DNA of 64,000 nt, from the NCBI GenBank assembly GCA_902550325.1, contig CACCYT010000001.1:62001-126000 (forward strand), in the 5' to 3' direction. Shown piece by piece: positions 1 through 9,537 of this stretch (within the stretch, counting starts at the first letter, position 1; every line of letters begins with the position of its first letter). This DNA is from an uncultured Bacteroidota bacterium. Lineage in GTDB: Bacteria; Bacteroidota; Bacteroidia; Flavobacteriales; Flavobacteriaceae. A program made the position numbers and the translations under genes. The notes beneath the pieces were generated by a model that ran no database searches, was not told the DNA's origin, and worked only from the letters and a program-made list of their open reading frames with translations.

Positions 1-386
1 ATTGCATAAACGTTCATTAATTTGGAATTTAAAGCTTCTCTACCAAAATACATTAAACCGGTATAATGTCCAATGTGAGCATGAGTTAAAAAAATACCTT
101 TTAAATTCTTCTTAATTCCTTTACCCATAAAATTCAATTGCTTATTAATGTCTGGTGAAGCATCAAAAAGATATGATTCGTTAGTTTCGTTATTAATTAA
201 CATAACCGATGTAACATATCTATTTTGCTCAAAATCTTCACAACAAATCCTATCAGATCCTAAATGTGGCAATCCACCGTCCTGAACAACTCCCAATATT
301 TTTAAAGTATAACTTGAATTAACTTGGTTAAATGCAATTAATGGTATAAAAAAAAGAAATAATATTAAATAGGTTCTGCTATTCAA
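1..386 (-). CDS. MBL-fold metallohydrolase, PqqB-like (5' part only)
   Basis: About 128 codons of a metallo-beta-lactamase-fold protein are visible; the 3' part lies beyond the left window edge. I place the start at the TTG at 386-384, one base after the stop of the upstream thioesterase gene, because it is followed directly by a hydrophobic signal peptide (about residues 1-20). The sequence THAHIGH near residue 100 is the HxHxDH metal site with Gly in place of Asp, a form I associate with PqqB-like hydrolases rather than classical lactamases. Secretion or periplasmic location is inferred from the signal peptide. The substrate is unknown. The downstream metal ligands cannot be seen. Confidence 0.75.
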   Translation of the reverse strand, partial: MNSRTYLILFLFFIPLIAFNQVNSSYTLKILGVVQDGGLPHLGSDRICCEDFEQNRYVTSVMLINNETNESYLFDASPDINKQLNFMGKGIKKNLKGIFLTHAHIGHYTGLMYFGREALNSKLMNVYA

Positions 387-387
387 A

Positions 388-897
388 TCAATCAAAAATT
401 GCTTTTAACTCTGAAGCTTCATTGGCTTTCATTTTTCCAGCTAAAACAAGACTTAATTGTCTCCGCCTCAAAGCAGAATCAAATCTTTTTTTCTCTAAAT
501 CAGTCTCTGGTTTTAGCTCAGGAACTCTGATGGGTCTTCCTCTTTTATTTACCGCAACAAAAGTGTAAATAGCTTCATTAACTTTTAACTTTTTTCTGTT
601 CTTTTTATTTTGAATCCAAACATCAATAAAAACTTCCATAGAAGTTGAAAAAGCTCTAGATACTTTGGCTTCAATTGTCAAGATGCTTCCTAGAGGGACA
701 GGCTCACCAAATGAAACATTATTAATGGATGCCGTAACAACAATATTTTCGGAATGCTTAACAGCAGAAATACTGGCAGCTCTATCCATACGAGCCAATA
801 ACTCTCCACCAAAAAGATGATTCAATGCATTTGTGTCACTAGGTAACACCAAATCAGTCATTACAGTTTTCGATTGTTCAGGAATTTTAAAGCTCAT
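388..897 (-). CDS. Acyl-CoA thioesterase, hotdog fold (YciA/BFIT type)
   Basis: 169-aa single-hotdog thioesterase that would hydrolyse acyl-CoA to free acid and CoA in the cytoplasm. The motif NHLFGGELLARMDRAA (about residues 26-41) matches the YciA/acyl-CoA thioesterase signature, with the Asp of MDRAA as expected catalytic residue; the following SFGEPV and the strand ending TFVAVN also fit the family. The C-terminal 30 residues are charged and helical. It starts with ATG 12 bases after the stop of the HU/SPOR gene and is followed with 1-base spacing by the MBL-fold gene, so the three are probably co-transcribed. Chain-length preference cannot be read from sequence. Confidence 0.85.
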   Translation of the reverse strand: MSFKIPEQSKTVMTDLVLPSDTNALNHLFGGELLARMDRAASISAVKHSENIVVTASINNVSFGEPVPLGSILTIEAKVSRAFSTSMEVFIDVWIQNKKNRKKLKVNEAIYTFVAVNKRGRPIRVPELKPETDLEKKRFDSALRRRQLSLVLAGKMKANEASELKAIFD

Positions 898-909
898 TTA
901 ATGAAGAAT

Positions 910-1842
910 TTATTGATTGGTTTTTGTCAAAATCCAAGCATACTTATTTTCACTGTCCCTAATTGATCTAAGGGCTATTACAGCATCTTCTTTTGTATTG
1001 AATGAACCAAATGAAACTCTAATTAAACCCTCACTATTCTTTGGAAATTTTGTTGATTTATAGCCTTTTTTTACTAGACCTGAAACTAGTCTATCAGCAT
1101 TGATGGCTGAACTAAAGGCTCCGGCAATTATATGAAATTTTTGCTCTAGTTTAGGTTCAATATTTATTGTTAAAGCTGGTAACTCCCCTAAATTAAAAAT
1201 AGCTTTTTCAAGGCTAGCAATTGAGTTTTCTCTATCGATTTTATTTTGTAGAATTTCATTTTTAAAAACGAACTCTTGATAATTTGTATTGATGAAGTAT
1301 GCGCCAGCCAAAAGAAGTGTAAAGATTGCTGCATTTCTTAATGGAGCAGGAAAGCTTAAAGATTTTTTCTTAATGGTTAAGGAGTTGTATTTTTCTAAAG
1401 TTTTTTTACTATAAGTCAATACACCTTTTTCAAGCATTTGAACTTTAATCGGTCTTAACCCAAAGCTTTCTTTTAAAAAGTTTAGATTTTTATCCACTGT
1501 GAAAATAATATTTTCAGAGTCATTTAATATGAATTCTCCAATGCCCTGAACATAGAGGTTTTCTTGACTCAATATTTTTTTCCATTTCACAACTCTAGAA
1601 TGTATCTTTTTTAAAGATTCTTCATAAGAAATAGATCTTTTTCTTGAAATATAATTTGCTAGTAAACCATCGTTAGACTTAATTAATGGATTGAAGGAAA
1701 CATATTTTCCAGGTGGATAAAACTTATTTTCTTTATCTATAAACTTTGCAGATGACTCATTAATGATGAAACTTCCAAAACCAGGGATTGTAACACAATC
1801 ATGATCATAGAGTAAATTAGTTATTGCTTTTGAAAGTTGCAC
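910..1842 (-). CDS. HU-like (CCDC81-type) protein with C-terminal SPOR domain
   Basis: 310-aa protein. Residues 1-135 hold two HU-like domains of the bacterial CCDC81 type (VTIPGFGSFIINES and YVQGIGEFILND mark the equivalent turns of each). A membrane-spanning segment follows at about 172-190. A SPOR domain occupies about 235-308 (FHIIAGAFSSAINADRL...). SPOR domains bind denuded glycan strands at division sites; the HU-like half would be cytoplasmic, so the protein may link a cytosolic assembly to peptidoglycan, which is inference. The start codon is GTG at 1842-1840. This architecture is common in Flavobacteriia. Confidence 0.85.
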   Translation of the reverse strand: MQLSKAITNLLYDHDCVTIPGFGSFIINESSAKFIDKENKFYPPGKYVSFNPLIKSNDGLLANYISRKRSISYEESLKKIHSRVVKWKKILSQENLYVQGIGEFILNDSENIIFTVDKNLNFLKESFGLRPIKVQMLEKGVLTYSKKTLEKYNSLTIKKKSLSFPAPLRNAAIFTLLLAGAYFINTNYQEFVFKNEILQNKIDRENSIASLEKAIFNLGELPALTINIEPKLEQKFHIIAGAFSSAINADRLVSGLVKKGYKSTKFPKNSEGLIRVSFGSFNTKEDAVIALRSIRDSENKYAWILTKTNQ

Positions 1843-1877
1843 CTTTAAATTTAAAGTTTTTTTAGATAAATGACCAC

Positions 1878-2843
1878 TTAAATTCCAAGTTTTGATTTAA
1901 CTCTTTTAATTACTTGATCAGCAATTTTTTTTGCCCTTATTGAACCCTCTTTTAAAATTTGGTCAATTTCACTTCTATTATCCATTAGGTAATTGTAAGT
2001 GTTCCTTTGTTTACTGTAAGTTTCTAATATCAGTTCAAATAATTTACTCTTTGCTTCACCATAACCGTAACCACCCCTCTCATAATTTTCCTTCATTTGC
2101 TTAACTTGAGTGTCATTACCAATTAGGCTGTATAATTTAAATACATTGCATGTGTTTGGATTTTTAATTGATTCAATATGTAAACTATCTGTTTTGATTG
2201 ACATTATTTGTTTTTTAAGTTGTTTATCAGAAAGGAAAATATTTATAATATTATTTTTTGATTTACTCATTTTTTGACCATCTGTTCCAATAATTAATTT
2301 GGTATTTTCATCAGTAATGGCTTCGGGAATAATTAAGGTTTCACCATGTAAATTATTAAATTTAGAGGCTACATTTCTAGTAATTTCCAAATGTTGAATT
2401 TGATCTTTACCAACAGGAACATAATTAGCATCATAAAGTAAAATATCTGCTGCCATCAACATTGGATAGGTGAATAGTGCTGCATTAACGTTTTTTAAAT
2501 CATTTGATTTATCCTTAAAAGAGTGTGCAAGGGTTAACCTTTGATATGGAAAATAAGATGATAAAATCCATGCAAGTTCAGTTGTAATTGGTATATCAGA
2601 TTGTTTATAAAAAATTGTTTTTTGTGGATTCAATCCAAATGCTAGCCAAGTAGCTGCTGTTGAATAGGTGTTTTTCTTTAACTCTTCAGCATCTTTTATC
2701 TGAGTTAAAGAATGAAGATCTGCTATAAATAAAAATGATTCATTGCTCTTTTCTGATAGTTCAATTGCAGGAATAATTGCTCCTAGAATATTTCCAAGGT
2801 GAGGAGTTCCCGTACTTTGAATTCCTGTTAAGATTCTCGACAT
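1878..2843 (-). CDS. trpS: Tryptophan-tRNA ligase
   Basis: 321-aa class I aminoacyl-tRNA synthetase that charges tRNA-Trp. The HIGH-type motif appears as PHLGN at residues 14-18 and the KMSKS loop as KMSKSKNN at about residue 190. The length is normal for bacterial TrpRS, and GIQSTGTPHLGN and MAADILLYDA are typical of TrpRS rather than TyrRS. It starts with ATG and is transcribed divergently from plsC over a 56-base gap. A minus-strand promoter is visible: TTTG at 2883-2880, then 22 bases, then TACTTTTG at 2857-2850, only six bases before the ATG. Confidence 0.97.
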   Translation of the reverse strand: MSRILTGIQSTGTPHLGNILGAIIPAIELSEKSNESFLFIADLHSLTQIKDAEELKKNTYSTAATWLAFGLNPQKTIFYKQSDIPITTELAWILSSYFPYQRLTLAHSFKDKSNDLKNVNAALFTYPMLMAADILLYDANYVPVGKDQIQHLEITRNVASKFNNLHGETLIIPEAITDENTKLIIGTDGQKMSKSKNNIINIFLSDKQLKKQIMSIKTDSLHIESIKNPNTCNVFKLYSLIGNDTQVKQMKENYERGGYGYGEAKSKLFELILETYSKQRNTYNYLMDNRSEIDQILKEGSIRAKKIADQVIKRVKSKLGI

Positions 2844-2849
2844 TCATAA

Positions 2850-2883
2850 CAAAAGTAATGGTTTTCAGAACATTAATTACAAA
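2850..2883 (-). promoter_or_regulatory. Promoter of trpS (Bacteroidota -33/-7 type)
   Basis: On the minus strand TTTG (2883-2880) and TACTTTTG (2857-2850) are separated by 22 bases, which fits the Bacteroidota consensus TTTG and TAnnTTTG. The -7 box ends six bases before the trpS ATG, so the mRNA would have almost no leader. Confidence 0.55.
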
Positions 2884-2887
2884 TAGC

Positions 2888-2895
2888 TACATTTG
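2888..2895 (+). promoter_or_regulatory. -7 box of plsC
   Basis: TACATTTG fits the Bacteroidota -7 consensus TAnnTTTG exactly and ends four bases before the plsC ATG at 2900, again implying a very short or absent leader. I see no clear TTTG at the -33 distance. Confidence 0.45.
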
Positions 2896-2899
2896 AAAT

Positions 2900-3658
2900 A
2901 TGCTTAGGATATTTAAGATAATACTACTATCCATTTGGAATTTTTGGTTTTATGTACTTGCATTTGTTGGAATTATCTCAACATTTCCTTTGCTGGTCTT
3001 GTTTTCATCTAGTGAAAAATTCTATCCACAGTTTTATTGGGTTGCAAGAAATATTTGGTCGAATATTATATTATTTGGAATGGGGTTTTGGCCAGTTGTA
3101 GAAAATATGAAGAAGCTTGAAAAAGGTAAAAGCTATATGGTAGTGTCAAATCATAAAAGTATGATTGATATAATGCTTATGGTTTTCTGTTGTAAACACC
3201 CGATTGTATTTGTTGGTAAAAAAGAATTGGATAAAATCCCAGTTTTTGGATATTTCTACAGCAAGGTTTGTATACTAGTTGATCGTGATGACTCTAAAAG
3301 CAGAAAAGATGTATATGATAAATCAATAAAAAGACTAGAAAGAGGTGTTTCAATCTGTATTTTTCCTGAAGGTGGTGTTCCTGAGCCTGGAATTGTTCTT
3401 AGGGAATTTAAAAATGGCGCTTTTAATCTAGCTATACAATTTCAAATTCCCATTGTGCCATTATCATTTTATGATTGTGAAAGAAGATTCCCTTATTTTT
3501 TTGCATATAATTACTTTGTTGGAGGTCCTGGAAAATTAAGAGCTAAATTCCATGACTTTATAGAAACAAAGGGTATGAAGGAAAATGACAGGGATATGCT
3601 GAAAAATAAGGTCTATAAACTATTAAAAGAAGATCTTGCTAAGACTTATCAGAGCTAA
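2900..3658 (+). CDS. plsC: 1-acyl-sn-glycerol-3-phosphate acyltransferase
   Basis: 252-aa membrane-associated acyltransferase that converts lysophosphatidate to phosphatidate in phospholipid synthesis. The HxxxxD catalytic motif is NHKSMID at about residues 83-89 and the substrate-binding motif is FPEGG at about 155. Two hydrophobic segments at the N-terminus (residues about 5-32 and 48-66) anchor it to the inner membrane. The 3' end overlaps the convergent recA gene by 20 bases, so the last seven codons of each gene are read on opposite strands. Confidence 0.93.
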   Translation: MLRIFKIILLSIWNFWFYVLAFVGIISTFPLLVLFSSSEKFYPQFYWVARNIWSNIILFGMGFWPVVENMKKLEKGKSYMVVSNHKSMIDIMLMVFCCKHPIVFVGKKELDKIPVFGYFYSKVCILVDRDDSKSRKDVYDKSIKRLERGVSICIFPEGGVPEPGIVLREFKNGAFNLAIQFQIPIVPLSFYDCERRFPYFFAYNYFVGGPGKLRAKFHDFIETKGMKENDRDMLKNKVYKLLKEDLAKTYQS

Positions 3659-4646
3659 GAAATTCTGATATTTTTTTCTCCAGCTCATCACAAAGTTCTG
3701 GGTTGTCTTTAAGTAAATTCTTTACAGCATCTCTTCCTTGACCTAATTTTGTATCACCATAGCTAAACCATGAGCCACTCTTATCAATTATGCCAGACTG
3801 AGAGCCTATATCGATAATTTCACCCATTTTTGAAATCCCTTCACCATACATAATATCAAATTCACATACCCTGAAAGGAGGGGCAACTTTGTTTTTGACA
3901 ACTTTAACTCTTGTTTTATTACCCATTGCATTTCCTGTAGAATCCTTTAATTGAGTTGATCTTCTTATGTCAAGTCGAACTGATGCATAGAATTTTAAAG
4001 CGTTTCCGCCAGTTGTTGTCTCTGGATTTCCAAACATTATACCAATTTTTTCCCTTAATTGATTTATGAAAAATACTGTACAATTTGTTTTGCTAATTGT
4101 TGATGTTAATTTTCTTAAAGCCTGCGACATGAGTCTTGCGTGTAATCCCATTTTTGAGTCTCCCATTTCCCCCTCAATTTCACTTTTTGGAGTTAATGCA
4201 GCTACTGAGTCAATTACAATTATATCAACAGCACCAGATCTGATCAAATTATCTGTAATTTCCAAAGCTTGTTCTCCGTGATCAGGCTGAGATATAATCA
4301 AATCATTAATATTTACTCCCAAATTTTGAGCATAAAATCTATCAAATGCATGCTCAGCATCAATGAAAGCTGCAATACCACCCGCTTTTTGACATTCTGC
4401 AATTGCATGTAAAGTCAACGTAGTTTTTCCAGACGATTCAGGTCCATATATTTCAATAACTCTACCTTTTGGGTAACCCCCAACACCAAGAGCGTAATCT
4501 AAACCTATTGAACCTGTAGAAATAAATTCAACTTCGGATTCAGAAACGTCTCCCATTTTCATAACAGTACCTTTTCCGTAAGTTTTATCTAGTCTGTCAA
4601 GTGTTAATTGTAGTGCTTTTAATTTAGAGTCTTTATCTGATGCCAT
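3639..4646 (-). CDS. recA: Recombinase RecA
   Basis: 335-aa RecA, the ATP-dependent strand-exchange protein for homologous recombination and the SOS response. The Walker A motif GPESSGKTT lies near residues 68-76, and [28 protein letters not shown] and [17 protein letters not shown] are the expected conserved blocks. Length is normal for the family. No LexA-type operator is evident upstream. A near-consensus -7 box (TACTTTTA on the minus strand at about 4669-4662) lies about 15 bases before the ATG. Its 3' end overlaps plsC by 20 bases. Confidence 0.98.
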   Translation of the reverse strand: MASDKDSKLKALQLTLDRLDKTYGKGTVMKMGDVSESEVEFISTGSIGLDYALGVGGYPKGRVIEIYGPESSGKTTLTLHAIAECQKAGGIAAFIDAEHAFDRFYAQNLGVNINDLIISQPDHGEQALEITDNLIRSGAVDIIVIDSVAALTPKSEIEGEMGDSKMGLHARLMSQALRKLTSTISKTNCTVFFINQLREKIGIMFGNPETTTGGNALKFYASVRLDIRRSTQLKDSTGNAMGNKTRVKVVKNKVAPPFRVCEFDIMYGEGISKMGEIIDIGSQSGIIDKSGSWFSYGDTKLGQGRDAVKNLLKDNPELCDELEKKISEFLSSDKS

Positions 4647-4679
4647 AAGAGGATATTAGTTTTTAAAAGTACAATTTTA

Positions 4680-4714
4680 TTTGTTAAAAATCATCATTTA
4701 AAAACTTACATTTG
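4680..4714 (+). promoter_or_regulatory. Promoter of the trhO-gldH-PBP1A operon
   Basis: TTTG (4680-4683) and TACATTTG (4707-4714) are separated by 23 bases and fit the Bacteroidota -33/-7 pattern. The ATG of trhO follows eight bases later. Confidence 0.5.
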
Positions 4715-4722
4715 TAAATAAA

Positions 4723-5745
4723 ATGCAACTATATAACAAGCTTAGTAATGAAGAAAGAGCTGCTCTTATAAAGAGAGCCAACGAAAAAAGGTTGACATTA
4801 TCTTTTTACAAATATCATAAAATTGATGACGTTGAAAGTTTTAGAAATTATTTATTTACAAGTTTTGAAAAACTGAACATTCTTGGACGGATATATGTAG
4901 CAAGGGAGGGAGTTAATGCGCAACTTTCCATTCCAGCTAAAAAAATAAAAAAACTAAAGCAATTATTAGATTCAATTACTTTTTTAAAAAACACACGTCT
5001 TAATATTGGTATTGAGCACAACAATGAATCTTTTCTAAAGCTTAAAATTAAAGTTAAAGATAAAATTGTAGCTGATGGATTAAAGCCTGATGAGTACGAT
5101 ATTGAAAATTCTGGAATCCATTTAAGTGCTAAGGAATTTAATGACTTGCTTGATAAACCAAACACGATTACAATTGATATGAGAAACCACTATGAAAGTG
5201 AAGTAGGTCATTTCAAGGGAGCAATTTGTCCTGATGTTGATACTTTTAGAGAGTCTCTTCCCTTAATAAAAGATAAATTTGATTATGCTAAGACCAAAAA
5301 AAATATATTAATGTATTGTACAGGAGGAATTAGATGTGAAAAAGCAAGTTCATATTTAAAGAAGAATGGGTACGACAATGTTTTTCAATTGAGTGGTGGT
5401 ATTATTGAATATGCAAGGCAAGTAAAAGAAAGTAGTATTGAAAATAAATTTTTAGGCAAGAATTTTGTTTTTGATAATCGACTCAGCGAAAGAATTGGCA
5501 CAGAAGTAATAGCAAAATGTCATCTTTGCGGGGAAGTTTCAGACAACCATGTAAATTGTAATAATGAGGCGTGTCATATTTTATTTATTCAGTGTGAAAA
5601 ATGTAATAAGGAATTAAATGGCTGCTGCAGTAATGCATGTAAAAACACCTCAATGCTACCAATTGAGTTACGTAAAAAAGCAAGAAAGGGCAGAAAGAAA
5701 AAAAGTAGGTTTTTTAAAAAAGGGCGTTTGAGTGAGAAAGTTTAG
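4723..5745 (+). CDS. trhO: tRNA uridine-34 hydroxylase TrhO (rhodanese-like)
   Basis: 340-aa TrhO/YceA homologue. The family hydroxylates U34 of certain tRNAs as the first step of 5-(carboxy)methoxyuridine formation. Residues about 1-115 form the acylphosphatase-like N-terminal domain. The rhodanese domain contains the active Cys in CTGGIRCEKAS at about residue 199. The C-terminal part has a Cys-rich zinc-binding-like stretch (CHLCGE, CEKCNKE, CCSNAC; residues about 266-308) and a very basic tail. The last 14 bases overlap the GTG start of gldH, suggesting translational coupling. Confidence 0.92.
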   Translation: MQLYNKLSNEERAALIKRANEKRLTLSFYKYHKIDDVESFRNYLFTSFEKLNILGRIYVAREGVNAQLSIPAKKIKKLKQLLDSITFLKNTRLNIGIEHNNESFLKLKIKVKDKIVADGLKPDEYDIENSGIHLSAKEFNDLLDKPNTITIDMRNHYESEVGHFKGAICPDVDTFRESLPLIKDKFDYAKTKKNILMYCTGGIRCEKASSYLKKNGYDNVFQLSGGIIEYARQVKESSIENKFLGKNFVFDNRLSERIGTEVIAKCHLCGEVSDNHVNCNNEACHILFIQCEKCNKELNGCCSNACKNTSMLPIELRKKARKGRKKKSRFFKKGRLSEKV

Positions 5746-6211
5746 TTTTTTTTTCTTTTCTATTTTTTTTCTAATCATTGGCTGTAAGGATGAATCTACA
5801 ATACATTCCGCATACATTGAAACAAATGGGTTTTGGTTAAAAGACATGCCTATAAAAGCAAGTTTAGAAATTAGTGAAAGCCCTATTGATATTTATCTGT
5901 TTCTTAAGCTAAATGAAGATTATCCTTTTTCCAACATATATCTTTTGTCAAATCTTGAAAACAACAATTTAAACTTAACTGATACAATCTCTTTTAGGTT
6001 TGATGACTCACAAAATAAAAATCTTTTGTCTAAGCAAGCAAGAATTAAAACTTTTAAAATTCCGATTCACAAAAATATTAATGTTAGTGGGAAAACTTTA
6101 GTTGAAGTTTCACATGCTGTTAGGTATATTGATAGTGTTGGTGCTGTTTTGAAATTACAAGGTATCTTAGATGTGGGAATTTTAGTAAATAAATCCAATG
6201 AAAAAATATAG
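5732..6211 (+). CDS. gldH: Gliding motility lipoprotein GldH
   Basis: 159-aa lipoprotein. A hydrophobic signal segment ends in the lipobox IIGC (Cys about residue 18). The remainder (FWLKDMPIKASLEI..., DYPFSNIYLLSNLE...) matches GldH, which Flavobacterium johnsoniae needs for gliding and type IX secretion. The start is GTG at 5732, inside the trhO stop region, and its end overlaps the PBP1A gene by 14 bases; gldH next to a penicillin-binding protein is a usual flavobacterial order. Whether this cell glides cannot be told from one gene. Confidence 0.85.
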   Translation: MRKFSFFFFSIFFLIIGCKDESTIHSAYIETNGFWLKDMPIKASLEISESPIDIYLFLKLNEDYPFSNIYLLSNLENNNLNLTDTISFRFDDSQNKNLLSKQARIKTFKIPIHKNINVSGKTLVEVSHAVRYIDSVGAVLKLQGILDVGILVNKSNEKI

Positions 6212-8489
6212 GTTTCAGGTTTTTCTTTTTTGGTTTTTATTCACCTCAGGTGTGATATCTTTTTTTGGTGTATTCTACTTAGCTTCTGTAGGATATTTTG
6301 GCGATATGCCAGATTTTCGTCAACTGGAGAATCCAAAAACGAATTTTGCCTCTGAAATTATTTCATCTGATAATAAAGTTTTGGGTAAGTATTATTTTAA
6401 TGATAATAGAACTCCAATTGAATACGAAGAAATTAATCCCGAGACCATTAATGCTTTAATTGCTATTGAAGACGAAAGATTTTACAGTCATCCTGGAATT
6501 GATTTGAAAGCTACTTTGAGAGCAATTGTTTTTTTAAATCAAAGAGGAGGAGCAAGTACCATAACACAACAACTTGCAAGACAACTTTTTGTTGGGGTTA
6601 GATCAAGGAACATTTTTCAAGCCGTAACTCAAAAAATTAAAGAATGGGTAATCGCAGTTCGTTTAGAAAAACAATATACAAAAGAAGAAATATTGACAAT
6701 GTATCTAAATATTTATGATTTTGGTTATTACGGAGATGGAATAAAGTCTGCTTCAAATATTTATTTTTCTAAAGAGCCAATTGATTTAAAAACTGAAGAG
6801 TCAGCAATGCTAATCGGGATGTTACAAAACTCCTCACTATATGATCCAATTAGAAGGCCTGAAATAACAAAAAAAAGGCGAAATTTAGTTTTGATGCAGA
6901 TGACTAAAAATAATTATATAACAAAAAAAGAAGAAGACTCGCTTAAGTCATTACCTCTAACACTAGAATACACCCCTCAATCACATAGACAAGGCCTTGC
7001 CACATATTTTAGATCATACTTAAGAGGTTTTATGAAAGATTGGACATCAAAAAACTTTAAAAATGATAGTACAAAATACAATCTTTATGTTGATGGTTTA
7101 AAAATTTATACAACCATAAACTCTAAAATGCAAAAATATGCTGAAGAGTCTGTAAAAGAGCATATGGTTAACTTACAAAAGGAGTTTTTTATTCAGAATG
7201 ACACATTGTCAACTGCACCATTTTTAGATTTAGAGGAGGAGGAGGAGGAAAACATTATGAAAAGAGCAATGAGAAGATCCGAAAGATGGAGAAAATCTAA
7301 GCTATCGGGATTGACCAATGATGAGATAGAAGAATCATTTAATACCCCTACCGATATGACAGTTTTTTCTTGGGAAGGTGATATTGATACAATAATGTCA
7401 CCAATTGATTCAATTCGTTATTATAAGCATTTTTTTAGAGCAGGTATGATGTCAATGAATCCCAAAAATGGCCATGTAATGGCTTGGGTCGGTGGAATTA
7501 ATTACAGGCATTTTCAATATGATCATGTAATGTTAAGTAAAAGACAGATTGGATCTACATTTAAACCCTTTCTATATGCAACTGCCATTGACCAATTGAA
7601 GCTTTCACCATGTGACATGCTTCCTGATTTAATTCATTGTGTTGAACCTTACAAATACGGAAACCCCGAACCATGGTGTCCAACCAATTCAAGTGATAAA
7701 TATGGAGGTATGCGAACATTAAGTAATGCCTTAGCAAATTCTAAAAACACAATAAGTGCTCAGTTAATTGATAAGGTTGGGCCCAAACCTGTTGCTGATC
7801 TTGCAAGAAATTTAGGTGTAAGTTCTAATATTCCAAATGTACCCGCAATTGCTTTAGGAACCCCTGACTTGAGTGTTTATGAGATGGTGGGTGCTTACGG
7901 AGCTTTTGCAAACAAAGGAATTTATGTGGAACCTGTTATGGTAACAAAAATTGAAGATAAAAATGGAACAATAATTTATCAATCTAAGCCAAACACAAAA
8001 GATGTAATAAGTGAAGAATCATCATATGTTACTTTAAAGCTTTTAGAGGGTGTAACAAAGTTTGGGTCTGGAGCTAGACTACGACACAACATTGCCGAAG
8101 ATGAAAGAAATTATGTGTATAATAATGTTGTTACCGGATATCCCTATGAATTTGAAAATGATATTGCGGGAAAGACAGGGACTACTCAAAATCAAAGTGA
8201 TGGTTGGTTCATTGGAATGGTACCCAATCTAGTGACGGGTGTTTGGGTTGGTGGTGAAGATAGGTCAATTCACTTTAAAGAAATTGCATACGGTCAAGGA
8301 GCTACTATGTCTTTGCCAATTTGGGGTCTTTTTATGAATAAATGTTATGCAGATGAAGAACTAAATGTTTCCAAGGATCCTTTTCCGGAACCGGAAATTC
8401 TAAATATTGAGTTAGACTGTTCTAAAGTAATAACACCTGAAATTGAGAATGAAGAAAATGATGTTAGAGATCTTCTAGGAATTGGTTAG
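6198..8489 (+). CDS. Bifunctional penicillin-binding protein 1A
   Basis: 763-aa class A PBP that polymerises and cross-links peptidoglycan in the periplasm. A single N-terminal membrane anchor (about residues 8-30) is followed by the GT51 glycosyltransferase (EDERFYSHPGID near residue 90 and GGASTITQQLARQLF near 113). The transpeptidase has the SxxK nucleophile in GSTFKPF (Ser about 452), SKN as SxN near 520, and KTGTT near 659. A Glu-rich insertion (about residues 343-352) lies between the domains. Start overlaps gldH by 14 bases. It is complete for the family. Confidence 0.95.
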   Translation: MKKYRFQVFLFWFLFTSGVISFFGVFYLASVGYFGDMPDFRQLENPKTNFASEIISSDNKVLGKYYFNDNRTPIEYEEINPETINALIAIEDERFYSHPGIDLKATLRAIVFLNQRGGASTITQQLARQLFVGVRSRNIFQAVTQKIKEWVIAVRLEKQYTKEEILTMYLNIYDFGYYGDGIKSASNIYFSKEPIDLKTEESAMLIGMLQNSSLYDPIRRPEITKKRRNLVLMQMTKNNYITKKEEDSLKSLPLTLEYTPQSHRQGLATYFRSYLRGFMKDWTSKNFKNDSTKYNLYVDGLKIYTTINSKMQKYAEESVKEHMVNLQKEFFIQNDTLSTAPFLDLEEEEEENIMKRAMRRSERWRKSKLSGLTNDEIEESFNTPTDMTVFSWEGDIDTIMSPIDSIRYYKHFFRAGMMSMNPKNGHVMAWVGGINYRHFQYDHVMLSKRQIGSTFKPFLYATAIDQLKLSPCDMLPDLIHCVEPYKYGNPEPWCPTNSSDKYGGMRTLSNALANSKNTISAQLIDKVGPKPVADLARNLGVSSNIPNVPAIALGTPDLSVYEMVGAYGAFANKGIYVEPVMVTKIEDKNGTIIYQSKPNTKDVISEESSYVTLKLLEGVTKFGSGARLRHNIAEDERNYVYNNVVTGYPYEFENDIAGKTGTTQNQSDGWFIGMVPNLVTGVWVGGEDRSIHFKEIAYGQGATMSLPIWGLFMNKCYADEELNVSKDPFPEPEILNIELDCSKVITPEIENEENDVRDLLGIG

Positions 8490-8531
8490 GAATTTTTAGA
8501 CCTTCATAATCTTAAATACAAAAACTTTATT

Positions 8532-9041
8532 ATGAAAAAAATTATTTATTTAATAGCAGGGCTGTTTATTTTTTCTGCCTGTGAAACCCCATGTGAATGT
8601 GAAACCCCAAAAAGTGGTTTTATTACAGGATCTGATCAATCAGTAATGCTTGGATCAGATGAATCAATTGAAATATTTAAAACAATTGATGCGGCTTGGC
8701 AAAGTAGAGATTATGAAACATTGAAAGGTTTAATTGCTGATGAAGCAACATTACGTTTTGAAGACGGAACATTTGCTACAAATGGAGACGAATTTGTTGA
8801 AAAAATAGAAAGTGATTACCAAGAGTCAATTGAAAATGGAGAAGAATGGGCGTGGGTAATAAATTATGCTTTTTCAGCGAAGCCAACTAAGACAGAAGAG
8901 GGAGCTTCAAATGAAAGAGGAGAGTGGATAAGTGCTCAATTCACCTCCCCAAGAGACGAAGTATGGATTGAATGGTATCAAATCGAAAATGGTAAATTGA
9001 TTAATTGGATTTCAGCAAAATCAGATCCAATTAAAGAATAA
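8532..9041 (+). CDS. NTF2-like lipoprotein, function unknown
   Basis: 169-aa predicted lipoprotein with signal peptide and lipobox FSAC (Cys about residue 17), followed by two near-identical CE-rich heptads. Residues about 45-165 look like a SnoaL/NTF2-like fold (IDAAWQSRDYETLKGLIADEATLRFEDG..., ending in EWYQIENGKLINWISA). Such domains can be enzymes or binding modules and no catalytic set is recognisable. It starts with ATG 42 bases after the PBP1A gene. It converges with another NTF2-like gene two bases downstream. Confidence 0.7.
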   Translation: MKKIIYLIAGLFIFSACETPCECETPKSGFITGSDQSVMLGSDESIEIFKTIDAAWQSRDYETLKGLIADEATLRFEDGTFATNGDEFVEKIESDYQESIENGEEWAWVINYAFSAKPTKTEEGASNERGEWISAQFTSPRDEVWIEWYQIENGKLINWISAKSDPIKE

Positions 9042-9043
9042 AA

Positions 9044-9505
9044 TTAAGCCCTAAAAGGAATTGAGGAGTGGTGAAGGACTATTTTGATTTCACCCTCCTT
9101 ATTCTTTTTATACACAAAACTAAATTCAACCTTAGTCTTTTCGCCGTGAGTATCTGTAAAGAAATAGTTTCCCATTGCAGTTGCTATATTATCATAGATA
9201 TTTATAGACTCATTTTTAAATTCAACCATAACCCACGGGTTCAATGCAAAACCTTTGTCCTCAGCATAATCATTATCTGATCCAATAAAATATGAAAGCG
9301 CTGATTTATTATTATTTCTAAATTGTTTAGCAGAAGCCTTTGTTGGCTTAAAAAGAACATCGCCATAATCGAAATCATAGTGCTTGTTTATAAAGTTCAC
9401 AGTAAAAATTCTAGATTCTTTTGGGCTATCTTTTAATTTGCCTATTGTAATAATACCATTACCCCACGAATTTTGAGCTTTCTCAATTTCTGTTTTGTTT
9501 ATCAT
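9044..9505 (-). CDS. Cytoplasmic SnoaL/DUF4440-like protein
   Basis: 153-aa protein without a signal peptide. The WGNGIITIGKL start, the GDVLFKPTKASAKQFRNN block and the ending LHHSSIPF recall the NTF2-like proteins related to the CaMKII-association domain, sometimes mis-annotated as phosphoribosyl-AMP cyclohydrolase. No HisI metal-site motifs are present, so I do not call that enzyme. Function unknown. It starts with ATG and its stop lies two bases from the end of the convergent NTF2-like lipoprotein gene. Confidence 0.65.
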   Translation of the reverse strand: MINKTEIEKAQNSWGNGIITIGKLKDSPKESRIFTVNFINKHYDFDYGDVLFKPTKASAKQFRNNNKSALSYFIGSDNDYAEDKGFALNPWVMVEFKNESINIYDNIATAMGNYFFTDTHGEKTKVEFSFVYKKNKEGEIKIVLHHSSIPFRA

Positions 9506-9537
9506 GTTCGTAAAATTAATTATAATTTAGATATTGA

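Noticed and set aside
9044..9505. Phosphoribosyl-AMP cyclohydrolase
   Set aside because: Related proteins sometimes carry this label, but the HisI metal-binding motifs are absent and the fold pattern is NTF2/SnoaL-like.
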